Source: Mercurialis annua
Taxonomy: Eukaryota; Streptophyta; Magnoliopsida; Malpighiales; Euphorbiaceae
NCBI RefSeq assembly: GCF_937616625.2
Contig: NC_065573.1
Coordinates: 3,301,001-3,365,000 of the forward strand
DNA: 64,000 nt
Direction: 5' to 3'
The notes beneath the pieces are model-generated. The model was not told the origin of the DNA and did no database searches. It saw nothing but the letters and a program-made list of their open reading frames with translations. Positions 51,939-62,388 of this stretch are shown piece after piece. How positions within the stretch are numbered: position 1 is the first letter of the stretch; the number at the start of each line of letters is the position of its first letter. The translations under genes and the position numbers were made by a program.

Positions 51939-53367
51939 GAAACAAATCCAAATGTTTCACTTTTTTAGCGATTTAAGCCAAACGTTTGAAAACTTTACGA
52001 AACAAAACCAAAATTTTCACCTTTTTCAGCGATTTAAGCCAAACGTTTACAAATGTTACGAAACAAAACCAAACGTTGAAAACTTTACGAAACAAACGTT
52101 ACGAAACAAATCGATACGTTTCCAAACATTTGATCACCTTTTTATCGATTTAAGCCAAACGTTTACAAACGTTACGAAACAAAACAAAATGTTTGACCTT
52201 TTTAGCGATTATAGCCAAACGTTTATGATCATTACAAAACAAAACCAAACGTTTAAAACCTTACGAAAATAAAAACAAATTTTTACAAACGTTACGAAAC
52301 AAAACCAAACGTCTCACTTTTTTAGTGATTTAAGCCAAACGTTTACAAATGTTACGAAACAAAACAAAACGTTTCACCTTTTTAGCGATTTAAGCCATAC
52401 GTTTACAAACGTTACGAAACAAATCCAAATGTTTCACATTTTTAGCGATTTAAGCCAAACATTTGAAAACATTACGAAACAAAACCAAAATTTTCACCTT
52501 TTTCAGCGATTTAAGCCAAACGTTTACAAATGTTACGAAACAAAACCAAACGTTGAAAACTTTACGAAACAAACGTTACGAAACAAATCGATACGTTTCC
52601 AAACATTTGATCACCTTTTTATCGTTTTAAGCCAAACGTTTACAAACGTTACGAAACAAAACAAAATGTTTGACCTTTTTAGCGATTATAGCCAAACGTT
52701 TATGATCATTACGAAACAAAACCAAACGTTTAAAACGTTACGAAAATAAAAACAAATTTTTACAAACGTTACGAAACAAAACCAAACGTCTCACTTTTTT
52801 AGTGATTTAAGCCAAACGTTTACAAATGTTACGAAACAAAACGAAACGTTTCACCTTTTTAGCGATTTAAGCCATACGTTTACAAACGTTACGAAACAAA
52901 TCCAAATGTTTCACATTTTTAGCGATTTAAGCCAAACATTTGAAAACATTACGAAACAAAACCAAAATTTTCACCTTTTTCAGCGATTTAAGCCAAACGT
53001 TTACAAATGTTACGAAAAAAAACCAAACGTTGGAAACTTTACGAAACAAACGTTACGAAACAAATCGATATGTTTCCAAACATTTGATCACCTTTTTATC
53101 GATTTAAGCCAAACGTTTACAAACGTTACGAAACAAAACAAAATGTTTGACCTTTTTGGCGATTATAGCCAAACGTTTATGATCATTACGAAACAAAACC
53201 AAATGTTTAAAACGTTACGAAACAAATCCAAATGTTTACAACGTTACGAAACAAAACCAAACGTCTCACTTTTTTAGTGATTTAAGCCAAACGTTTACAA
53301 ATGTTATGAAACAAAACGAAACGTATCACCTTTTTAGCGATTTAAGCCATACGTTTACAAACGTTAC
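51939..53367. repeat. 477-bp higher-order repeat, three copies
   Basis: Units start at 51939, 52416 and 52893 (GAAACAAATCCAAATGTTTCAC). Each contains the same unusual monomers, such as CCTTTTTCAGCGATTTAAG, GTTTCCAAACATTTGATCACC and GTTTATGATCATTAC. The third copy is about 2 bp shorter. A length of 477 is not a multiple of 60, because several monomers inside are truncated. The copies differ at only a handful of positions. Confidence 0.9.
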
Positions 53368-54035
53368 GAAACAAATACAAATTTTTCCCCTTTCTAGCGA
53401 TTTAAGCCAAACGTTTACAAACGTTATGAAAACAAAACGTTACGAAAAAAAATACAAACGTTACAAATGTTACAAAATAAAACCAAATGTTTCCCCATTT
53501 TAGCAATTTAAGCCAAACGTTTATAAACGTTACGAAACAAAACCAAACGTTTGTTAACGTCACGAAACAAATCCAAACGTTTCACATTTTTAGTGATTTA
53601 AGCCAAACGTTTACAAACGTCAGAAAACAAATCCAAATGTTTCACCTCTTTAGTGATTGAAGCCAAACGTTTACAAACGTTACGAAACAAATCCAAACGT
53701 TTAAAACGTTACGAAACAAACCAAACATTTCACCTTTTTAGCGATTCAAATCGAACCTTTTCAAAGGTTATGAAACAAAACAAAACGTTTCACCTTTTTA
53801 GCGATTTAAGCCAAACGTTTACAAACATAACGAAAAAAATCCAAATGTTTCACCTTTTTAGCGATTTAAGCTGAACATTTACAAACGTTACGAAACAAAA
53901 CCAAACGTTTCACCTTTTTTGCGATTTAGCTAAACGTTTTCAAACGTTACGGAACAAATTCAAACGTTTCACCTTTTTAGAGATTTAAACCAAACGTTTA
54001 CAAATGTTATGAAACAAATCCAAACATTTCACTTT

Positions 54036-54547
54036 CTTAGCGGTTTAAGCGAAACGTTTACAAACGTAACGAAATAAATCCAAATGTTTCAACTTTTTTA
54101 GCGGTTTAAGCCAAACGTTTACAAACGTTACGAAATAAATCCAAACGTTTCACCTTTTTAACGGTTTTAGCGAAATGTTTACAAATGTTACGAAATTAAT
54201 CCAAACGTTTCATCTTTTTAGCGGTTTATGCCAAACCTTACCAAACGTTACGAAATAAATCCAAACGTTTCACCTTTTTAGCGGTTTTAGCCAAACGTTT
54301 ACAAATGTTACGAAATTAATCCAAACGTTTCACCTTTTTAGCGATTTAAGCCAAACATTTATAAATGTTTCGAAATTAATCCAAATGTGTCACCTTTTTG
54401 GCGATTTAAGGCAAACGTTTACAAACGTTATAAAAATAATCCAAACTTTTCACCTTTTTAGCGATTTAAGTCAAATATTTACAAACGTTACAAAACAAAT
54501 CCAAACGTTTCACCTTTTTAGCGATTTATGCCAGACGTTTACAAACT
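54036..54547. repeat. Diverged edge of the satellite array
   Basis: The last eight or nine monomers share variants that are rare in the interior: TTAGCGGTTT in place of GCGATTT, and GAAATAAATCC or GAAATTAATCC in place of GAAACAAATCC. The two latter forms alternate at about 54130-54310, giving a local 120-bp period. Edge monomers of satellites are commonly less homogenised. Confidence 0.7.
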
Positions 54548-54561
54548 CAACTAAAATACAG

Positions 54562-54595
54562 CTTTTTAGTGACGGATTTTTCCGTCACTAAAAAG
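54562..54595. repeat. Perfect inverted repeat, 15-bp arms
   Basis: CTTTTTAGTGACGGA at 54562-54576 is the exact reverse complement of 54581-54595, with a TTTT loop. It lies immediately inside the presumed CACTA terminus. Confidence 0.95.
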
Positions 54596-54657
54596 ACTAA
54601 ATCCGTCGGGAAATGGTTTCTCAACGGATTTGCCGGCGGACAGTGTCCGTCGGTATT

Positions 54658-54690
54658 TGTGGCGTCGCTAAATGGATTAGCGACGCCACA
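54658..54690. repeat. Perfect inverted repeat, 14-bp arms
   Basis: TGTGGCGTCGCTAA at 54658-54671 pairs with 54677-54690 across a 5-base loop. The arms hold TCGCTAA/TTAGCGA, part of the subterminal repeat set. Confidence 0.95.
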
Positions 54691-54708
54691 GCTAAATCCG
54701 TCGCCAAA

Positions 54709-54764
54709 TGGCGACAGTTGTCGCCAAATACGCCGTGGGACGACGCCTTTGACGACGTCCCACG
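54709..54764. repeat. Two further short hairpins in CACTA end
   Basis: TGGCGACA at 54709-54716 pairs with TGTCGCCA at 54719-54726. CGTGGGACG at 54734-54742 pairs with CGTCCCACG at 54756-54764. These continue the series of inverted repeats in the subterminal region. Confidence 0.85.
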
Positions 54765-54768
54765 ATGT

Positions 54769-54800
54769 ATTTGGCGACGGACAACTGTCCGTCGCCAAAT
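54769..54800. repeat. Perfect inverted repeat, 15-bp arms with 2-base loop
   Basis: ATTTGGCGACGGACA at 54769-54783 is the exact reverse complement of 54786-54800. It is the longest near-loopless palindrome in the transposon end. Confidence 0.95.
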
Positions 54801-54985
54801 GGGTCCTTTTGACAGAATTGTATGGTTTAGCGACATACCAAATCCGTCGCAAAACCAAACACTTCCGTCGGGAAATATGCTAAAGCCGAGCCGAATTTTG
54901 CCGTTTTCCGGCTTTTTAATTAAATTAAACACTGTTTAAATACACATAAATTGCCAAAAAGATAGACAAAACAGAAAATATAACA

Positions 54986-54988
<3 letters not shown>

Positions 54989-55048
<60 letters not shown>
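54989..55048. repeat. (AT)30 microsatellite
   Basis: Thirty uninterrupted AT dinucleotides, located between the hairpin-rich terminus and the possible coding tail of the CACTA-like element. The preceding 54886-54988 is AT-rich sequence in which I see nothing else. Confidence 0.98.
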
Positions 55049-55052
<4 letters not shown>

Positions 55053-55100
55053 GTACGATACATGAAATTTGTATACCAAAAACGTTCCTACACAACAATA

Positions 55101-55175
55101 CTACAAGTCTGTGGTGTCATCAATTGTGACACCGTCATCAGTAACCGGTAGAGGCGGTGGTGGAGGGGTGGGTAG
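55101..55175 (-). pseudogene. Possible C-terminal tail of CACTA-encoded protein, truncated
   Basis: Read on the minus strand, 24 codons ending in a TAG (55103-55101) give a proline run, PTPPPPPLP, followed by an acidic tail, VTDDGVTIDDTTDL. The frame is open up to the gypsy LTR boundary at 55177, which would have cut the gene. Proline-rich segments and acidic C-termini occur in plant transposon proteins, but this fragment is too short to identify. It could also be chance. Confidence 0.35.
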
Positions 55176-55176
55176 C

Positions 55177-57898
55177 TGTCATGACCCAATTTCATGGATC
55201 GCGACCGGCGCTAGGTTATGGGTCGTACCGAAACCCGTAGCAAGCCTCGCGGAAAACATTATATTCAATATAACCTGCAAGAAAACCAATGCTCGGGGGC
55301 AACCGAGTTCAGTCTAAGTCTAACAACTTATATAGCAGTTCTAATATAATTACTTAATAGCAATTCGAAACTATGAAACATGCCTCATATAATAAATAAT
55401 CCAATGTAACATACCAATGTATAATAATATAAAGGTCGTACCACTACGACAAACCAAAATACAATAATAGAGACAGCTAGTTCTACTGCGGTCTAAGAAG
55501 TAAAACAGTATACTAGTCTGATAACATAAAAAGATCTCCAAGGAATCAAAAGATCTGAGATGACCAACGCTCTCAAAATCATAAACCAGGAAAGTTTGGA
55601 AAACAACGGGGTCAGATATACTGAGATGAGTTCATAATGCTATTTACATTTATTAAGTTTAAAACCCTTAAAACAAATCCTTTTATACTAAGATATATAT
55701 TTGATTATGGAAAACAATATTGAAATGAAATCCCAAAGTATATAACCCAAAGTAGATGGGAACAAATCCTCATCAATTCCCAAAGTAGGCGAGACATTGG
55801 TCAGCCAATCCCAAAGTACTTACCGGTGCACACAGTCTCGATACAAGCCTATCGAGTAGCTCGTTTCAATCCAGATCCATAATCCTTAAAACAGTTCACA
55901 AACATTTGATATACTAAAATAACTTGCGGTACTTAATAGAGCGGTAAATAACACTGTAAACTCACTGCTTGCTTATCCACGTGAATCTTGGCAAACAGCT
56001 AACCTTGGGTAGAATCCGTAGCACGAGCAGTCGACGGGTCTAAAAAATTATATATGTTAAAATCTGATCAACCCCTAACTCTAAGATTACTAGACACCAC
56101 ATAGGACTAGCATTTCAAAACACAACCAAGGCACAACCAAAGTATCCATACAAACCAAATAACAAAATTAGGCAAGTTAAGCTTAGGTGAGTTCTTATCT
56201 TTTAAAACGAAACCAAAGTTCTAAAATACTTATATGGTCCTTTCAAAACCCAAGAGTTTTCCCAAAGTAGTGTGTTAGCCTTAACTGTAGTATAGCTCAA
56301 CACAACATGTCGGGCGACACAAGTCTAACCCGACCCAACCATAAGCCAAAGTAAAACCAAAGTAAATCCGATCCTTAAATAAAACCAAGTTTAAAATAAG
56401 AACTCATTCCCTAACTTAATAATGCCAAAATCATGATAAGCAATTAAGCCAAATAACTTGCCAATACTTGGCAAGTAACACCCAAAGTGCATACACTTAA
56501 ATACACAACTTAAATGGAATCAAAAGATTTAACGCCTTTCAAGTTTCATCTTGAACCTAAAATAGCTTAGCCAAAACAATACACACAATCTAACAGCTTA
56601 CATGCCTTTAACCAAATTGTTTAACCCAACAACCTAAGATGAAACTAATATCTTTATATGTGTTCAAAACCGTTTTATAAACAAAGTTTCCAGCCATTAA
56701 GAATTTGATCAAAACCAAAATTAAGCCAAAGCACTCAAATAATCAAACCTGGCAATTTTGCCGAAAATGGCCTAAACTAGCCAAACGATTCAAAACCAAC
56801 AATCGATGAACCAAAGTATGTTATTACTGATTTAATACCTTTAAAACATCCCTTAGAATATATTATATCAGTAGGTATAGCATTTGAAAACCATTTTGCA
56901 ATCATAGCGTTTAACTTTCATAAAATTGTCAATTTCGCAAATCGTAGAGATTTTTACAAAATAGATCAAACCCAATTCTCACTTCTATATCTTAAATCAT
57001 TAGATCATTAGCCATTGTAGCACAAACACATAATATCCCAAATAACTCAGATTCAACACTTTAACAAATCGCTAAACGAATCAATTTCATACAAACCTAG
57101 AATTAGCCAATTCGTTGTTTAAATCATGAAAATCCAATTCCAATCACAATACATCATATTATAATCATATTAAAATCCATTTAAAACATATTATTCAAAT
57201 CATAAATCTCAGACCATTGAACAATAAGTTACAAACTCCAAAACACCCTAAATCATGCCATTCTACGCAAAACACATGACAACGATTCACCAATACATAA
57301 GAGATTGAAATCATTACCTTAGAATGAAGAATAACAAGATTAAATAAGTATTAAACCCTAGGGAAGGGTCTGGACAAGAAGCAACAAGAGTCACAATCAC
57401 ACCAACGAAGAACACCACAAGCAAATCGCGTAGAAATCGCAAAACGAATATATAATCACCAATCAATTGTTAAAAACCACCAAGGATCATATAGGAATGA
57501 TAGAAATAGGGTTTATCTGAGTGTAGGGTCGCATTAGGTCTGATAGGGTGAAAAAGGGCTGAAAGAATCGAGTTAAGAAGCTATTTATAGCAAAACAGCA
57601 AACCCTACAGTGCCGCGTCGCGCCCGAGATGTCTCAATCGCGCATGTGATGGTGTATCACGACCGTGATGCTCCTGTCACGCCCGTGATACACCCCCTGC
57701 ATCCAAAAATATTGATTTTCTGGGCCTTAAACCCAAGGTCGATCCACACGGCCCAAACCGCACTCACAACAAGCTCAAACATCGAAATAACTATTGTGCA
57801 ACCCAAACCAAAGTTCAAAGGAACTAAACCACCAAACATCAACCCAAAACACATTGAAAAAATCATCGTAACAAGCTGAAAAAATACGGGGTGTTACA
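55177..57898 (-). repeat. Gypsy-1 LTR, left copy (3' LTR on minus strand)
   Basis: This 2722-bp LTR has boundaries TGTCATGACCC at the left and GGGGTGTTACA at the right, plus-strand view. The right boundary is set by the adjoining PPT and the left by loss of similarity with the other copy. It holds a block CCGGTGCACACAGTCTC (about 55823) that resembles a block in gypsy-2 (63809), suggesting related families. A cluster of palindromes lies at 57651-57694. I see no gene in it. Confidence 0.85.
57651..57694. repeat. Nested palindromes in gypsy-1 LTR
   Basis: GGTGTATCAC at 57651-57660 pairs perfectly with GTGATACACC at 57685-57694. Between and overlapping these are ATCACGACCGTGAT (57656-57669, 6-bp arms) and TCACGCCCGTGA (57677-57688, 5-bp arms). 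The stretch is GC-rich against an AT-rich background. Confidence 0.85.
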
Positions 57899-57911
57899 TT
57901 CTCTCCAACTT
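57899..57911 (-). other. Polypurine tract of gypsy-1
   Basis: On the minus strand AAGTTGGAGAGAA ends exactly where the LTR begins with TGTAACACCCCG. A nearby CGAGGCAATTTTG resembles the CGAGGACGAATTT that usually ends pol in Tekay-like elements, so it may be a relic of the pol end. Confidence 0.75.
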
Positions 57912-60900
57912 AAAAACAAAATTGCCTCGATTTTAACACAACACAAACAAAGCACAAAACACGATATACGCGCACAAGGCAACCAAAGTAAAACATATAA
58001 CACAAATCCAAAGTACTAAAATAGCATCGAATATTTGAAGCAATGCAAAACCCAACGTACCTCAAGAAAAGAAAGATAACAATTCCACATAATGGACTCC
58101 GTCCCCTAAGTATACTCCCCAACTGTATAACCGAATTAAAACTGAAACCATATGCATACTTCCACTCATCAACCTACGCACTTGCATAACCACAACTCGA
58201 AAAGTTGTACCTCGAATGATAACTCAAATCACCACTTACATAAAACAACAACCCAAATTTTCACACCACGTATAAGCAAAATTAAAAATTCGACAGTTCA
58301 GTACTCCAACTATTACTTGATTAAACAAAATATAAACCTCCAAGATTATTCAACTATAAACATTAAACATTCTCACAAGGAAGGTTACTAAACTCATTCG
58401 AGTTCAAACAGCTATCAAGACAACCTTGACAAGGTGCAAGGACAAGCCCGAAACTATAATCGCAATTCTTACAATACCAAAATCTAACACTTTAAATGAA
58501 AACCTCAAAATCCCCATTAATAACATCATGCAATACTCGTCACCTGCATAACATCTCTACACCTATTATCCCATATCAAAGATATAAATAAACTCGTTAT
58601 ATCAAACGAATAGTCTAGTCCAAAATTAACAAGATAAGGTTTTCGCTAATATAAATCAGCCAACTTTAACGCATCATGAAAATTGATTTGTACACACGAC
58701 AAGGACTAAGCTCTACAATACCATCAACCTTAACGAATCAATAAACACGTACACACCTACCGACAATCCAAAGAATATATCACTTTAATCTATGATGACG
58801 AAATCCCCAAGTTACATACAAACCGACTCATTCAGAAAGATTTTTCCACTCATACCAAGAAAGCATACAGCCCGAAGTTACCTAATGTAATTAAATACAA
58901 AACATACATACCAATTTTGTTTCACAAACTAAATCTATGCCGCACACAAAAGGTTAAACAACCAAACAAAACGATATCAAATTTTCAACAACAAAAATTC
59001 ACAACCAACAGTATCGATCAACCAACCTTTATTGTCGAAACCTACTCATCACGATCCTCGAATTAGCTAACTCATAAATCCGAGCCAAAGTGAAATTCTC
59101 AAAATTGTTTCGCCAAATATTACAGTAACCTTGCTAACAAGAGTTCACCTAAATCACATTCACCAGTAATCGGATCATTGGTGCTGCTCAAAACCAAACT
59201 TATAGGGAAATAATTCAGATCACAAAATATTACAACTTCCCACTTCTCTTTAAAAGAATTTAATATCTTATAACTCCTTTTATATTTAAAACCAAAATAC
59301 TTTTACTGTTGGAAAAACCTTCCATTTTATAAACACATTAATTTTTTTTTTTAAACATACGAATTTTGAATTTCGTAGTTATACCTTATTTTTAAGTAAG
59401 TTTGCAAATATATAAAATAGTTCCAACTAACAAAATTATTATTCTCTTTAGTTCAAACTTGATAAATTTTTATCCTTTATCAAAATGGGAAAATAAATTT
59501 ATATTGAAAATATCCTCGCTCGCACAATCCAAACTTCTTTTAAAATCACAATATACACACACACGTTGAGCATAACCAAATCCCCTAATCCAACAACTCT
59601 CAAATCATAACTCGGAAGTTAGCACGCATGCCTTCCAATCTGACCTCAAAATCCTATCATACTTATTACAACAATAACTCGAATGCAACCTTATATCCAA
59701 TACTAATTCCAAAAAAAAAACACAGGTATTTAGATAGCATAAAACTGATCATTGTAACGCAATCGTCCTTCATTCATCACTATCATCACAGAGTATTTGT
59801 CTAGCTACCTTTCGGTAAAAATTTCAAAATCATTTGAAATTCATCAACTTTATAAATACATTTATACCAAGGTGACTCGCGAGTTCGTTTCAAAACATTT
59901 TTCTCGAAACACTTAATTGCCAAAAATTCATCTTACATAATTGTGCGCCAGGGGGATGACAGCTCTCATCCCCAAAGAGTTGCATCCAACTCTAACCATT
60001 TTAATGCACGTGATGCATGTACTATTATGCATGTATCAATTTTTTATTTCTCTTTTACTTAGTGAACATACTCAGTGCTAAATACAATTTTCTATTCGTG
60101 ACATACAAAAATGCATGTTCATGATATGTCTGGGCACAATTACGTGATAAAAACATTTCAAATACGTTTAACAAATTAACGTTTAAAATCAATTTCCCGA
60201 TGAAACATTTGCTAGACATTACCCTCTGTGAGATGTGAACTCGATAGTCTCAAAATATTTCTCAAACTCCATACTTGCAATCCACCAAATGATATGATAC
60301 TAACATAACAATTTAAACCGATAACTACTATAAAATCTCTTATGCGACAATAAACTCCCACTAAGCTTAAACATAACTCAAAGAAAAACAATACATCACA
60401 TATGTTTCTACAAAACAACCCACCAGTTCGCGCATCGCATCATCCAATCTCGATGAAAAACACTAGTGTATTAATACATCGATCTATCTCTTCGAATAAG
60501 AATTTCCAACATCCTTGTTCAGGATAATCTAAAACCACAAAGGAAACACTTTCTTTAACTTACTCATCTCAAAACCCTAAAACCTCGATCCACAAAACAA
60601 CACACTAAACCCAACGTAACTCGAAACCAAGATTAAAGAAATATAGAGTTTAAACGAAGGTCCTACTCATAAAATAAAATCAAACAACAAGGTAAGCCAA
60701 CCATGACCGCGCGAAATAATACATCTCACGTGCTACTCCGCACGAAGAGGCAAAGCAAAACAATTAATATAATTCAACCCAAACGTGCGAGTTATGCAAC
60801 ACAATTATTACTAAGAGATTACGAATTCTACAATTCATAAACTATCCAAGCATGCCATACAGCCAATTAACTCAACATACCTAAAAGACAAAATCAAGAC

Positions 60901-61286
60901 ATGCTACAACCAGTTTTGAATTTTCGTAATAAAATCAACCTATAATATATCATCTTTCAAAAGTACGCATCGAAATTCATTTGAAGTTTAAAGTCAACCA
61001 GAAGAGTTCCAAATTTAGTTGAGTTCCACAGTTAAAAACAAAATCAATATCCGAAGATATCTCCTCAATTAAATCAATTGCTTTGAAATTTCTAAAGTAT
61101 CTCAATCCACAAAACCATCGAGTTAGCCGAGTCATTACAACTACCGAGCTCAACTCCCAAATTTGGGTAACCCATGTCAAACCCGAAATAATATTTTATA
61201 AAACGTATTCAAAACATTTGTAAATTTGAAAAACATTTTAATAAAAACACAATCTTTTCATAATAAGAGCTCAAGCAACCTAACTT
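57912..61286 (-). other. Gypsy-1 interior, no coding sequence recognised
   Basis: About 3.4 kb of A/C-rich (plus-strand) DNA. I looked for zinc-knuckle, DTGA-type protease, RT (YxDD) and integrase motifs in the longest frames on both strands and found none. A short inverted repeat, GGGATGA/TCATCCC, lies near 59954-59973. The sequence just left of 61287 should hold the PBS, but on the minus strand it reads AAGTTAGGTTGCTTGAGC, which is not the initiator tRNA-Met complement. Confidence 0.7.
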
Positions 61287-62388
61287 TGTCATGACACATT
61301 TTCATGGATCGCGACCGGCGCTAGGGTATGGGTATGGTCGTACGGAAACCCGTAGCAAGCCTCGCAGAAAACCTTATATTCAATATAACCTCCAAGAAAA
61401 CCAATGCTCGGGGGCAACCGAGACTTCAGCCTAAGTCTAACAACTTATATAGCAGTTCTAATATAATTACTTAATAGCAATTCGAAACTATAAAACATGC
61501 CTCATATAATAAATAATCCAATGTAACATACCAATGTATAATAATATTAAGTTCGTACCACTACGACAAACCAAAATACAATAATAGAGACAGCTAGTTC
61601 TACTGCTGTCTAAGAAGTAAAACAGTATACTAGTCTGATAACATAGAAAGATCTCCAAGGAATCAAAATATCGGAGATGACCAACGCTCTCAAAATAATA
61701 AACCAGGAAAGTTTGGAAAACAACGGGGTCAGATATACTGAGATGAGTTCATAATGCTATTTACATTTATTAAGTTTAAAACCCTTAAAACAAATCCTTT
61801 AATACTAAGATATATATTTGATTATGGAAAACAGTATTGAAATGAAATCCCAAAGTATATAACCCAAAGTAGATGGGAACAAATCCTCATCGATTCCCAA
61901 AGTAGGCCAGACATTGGTCAGCCAACCCTAATGTACTTACCGGTGCACACAGTCTCGATACGAGCCTATCGAATAGCTCGTTTCCATCCAGATCCATAAT
62001 CCTTAAAACATTTCACAAACACTTGATATACTAAAATAACTTGCGGTACTTAATAGAGCGTTAAATAACACTATAAACTCACTTCTTACTTATCCACGTG
62101 AATTTTGGCAAATAGCTAACCCTGGGTAGACTCCGTAGCACGAGCAGTCGACGGGTCTAAAACATTATATAAGTTAAAATATGATCAACCCCTAACTCTA
62201 AGATTACTAGACACCACGTAGGACTAGCATTTCAAAACACAACCAAGGCACAACCAAAGTATCCATACAAACCGAATAACAAAATTAGGCAAGTTAAGCT
62301 TAGGTGAGTTCTCATCTTTTAAAATGAAACCAAAGTTCTAAAATACTTATATAGTCCTTTCAAAACCCAAGAGTTTTCCCAAAGTAGT
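61287..62388 (-). repeat. Gypsy-1 LTR, right copy, interrupted
   Basis: This matches 55177-56272 from TGTCATGAC to CCCAAAGTAGT, with a 6-bp and a 2-bp insertion and about 45 substitutions. At 62389 the match stops: the left copy continues GTGTTAGCC, and this copy runs into TGTAATACCCC. The remaining 1.6 kb of this LTR should lie beyond the inserted element. Confidence 0.9.

Larger units (their letters stand above)
21776..54547. repeat. 60-bp satellite array, right block
   Basis: This is the continuation of the left block, about 32.8 kb or some 545 monomers, with no gene. The monomers share the consensus of the left block, including TTTAGC(A/G)ATTTAAGCC and ACAAACGTTACGAAAC. Several distinct higher-order repeats lie within it and are listed separately. 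Stretches between them (for example 28.8-31.3, 43.2-44.2 and 46.2-51.9 kb) are ordinary diverged monomers in which I see no clear long period. The array ends at about 54547, where a transposon end begins. Confidence 0.97.
54548..55176 (-). mobile_element. CACTA (En/Spm)-like transposon end, truncated by gypsy-1
   Basis: The satellite stops in mid-monomer and a CACTA-like terminus follows: CAACTAAAATACAGC at 54548, one base different from a CACTA start. Next comes GTGACGGATTTTTCCGTCAC, a subterminal palindrome of a kind found in eudicot CACTA elements. GACGGA/TCCGTC words and hairpins continue to about 54880. A possible C-terminal coding tail lies on the minus strand at 55101-55175, so this would be the 3' end of an element transcribed leftward. 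At 55177 a gypsy LTR interrupts it, and the remainder must lie beyond the window. The assignment rests on motif style; the other terminus and the target duplication cannot be checked here. Confidence 0.55.
55177..62388 (-). mobile_element. Gypsy-1: minus-strand Ty3/gypsy-type LTR element, no coding capacity seen
   Basis: A long direct repeat (55177 onward and 61287 onward) brackets a 3.4-kb interior. On the minus strand the left LTR starts TGTAACACCCCG and ends CATGACA. It is preceded by a purine-rich AAGTTGGAGAGAA, the layout of plant gypsy elements of the Tekay/Del kind. The right LTR is interrupted at 62389 by another element, so the full element extends past the window. Over the shared 1.1 kb the LTRs differ at about 45 positions by hand count (about 4%). 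No gag or pol motif is readable in the interior, which makes this a LARD-like non-autonomous or badly decayed element. The flank at 55172-55176 is GTAGC; its partner is not in view. Confidence 0.85.

Noticed and set aside
1..54547. Telomere-like or rDNA spacer origin of the satellite
   Set aside because: No TTTAGGG runs, no 5S, 18S or 25S sequence and no polymerase III boxes were seen in the monomer.
54547..54939. Four overlapping frames on both strands of about 105 codons
   Set aside because: They are produced by the GC-rich inverted repeats of the transposon end and mirror one another across the hairpins.
57610..57879. Small frames inside gypsy-1 (also 57657-57866, 57910-58122, 58152-58391, 60212-60418 and 60977-61180)
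   Set aside because: They are short, lack motifs and lie in LTR or non-coding interior. The densities fit chance in this base composition.
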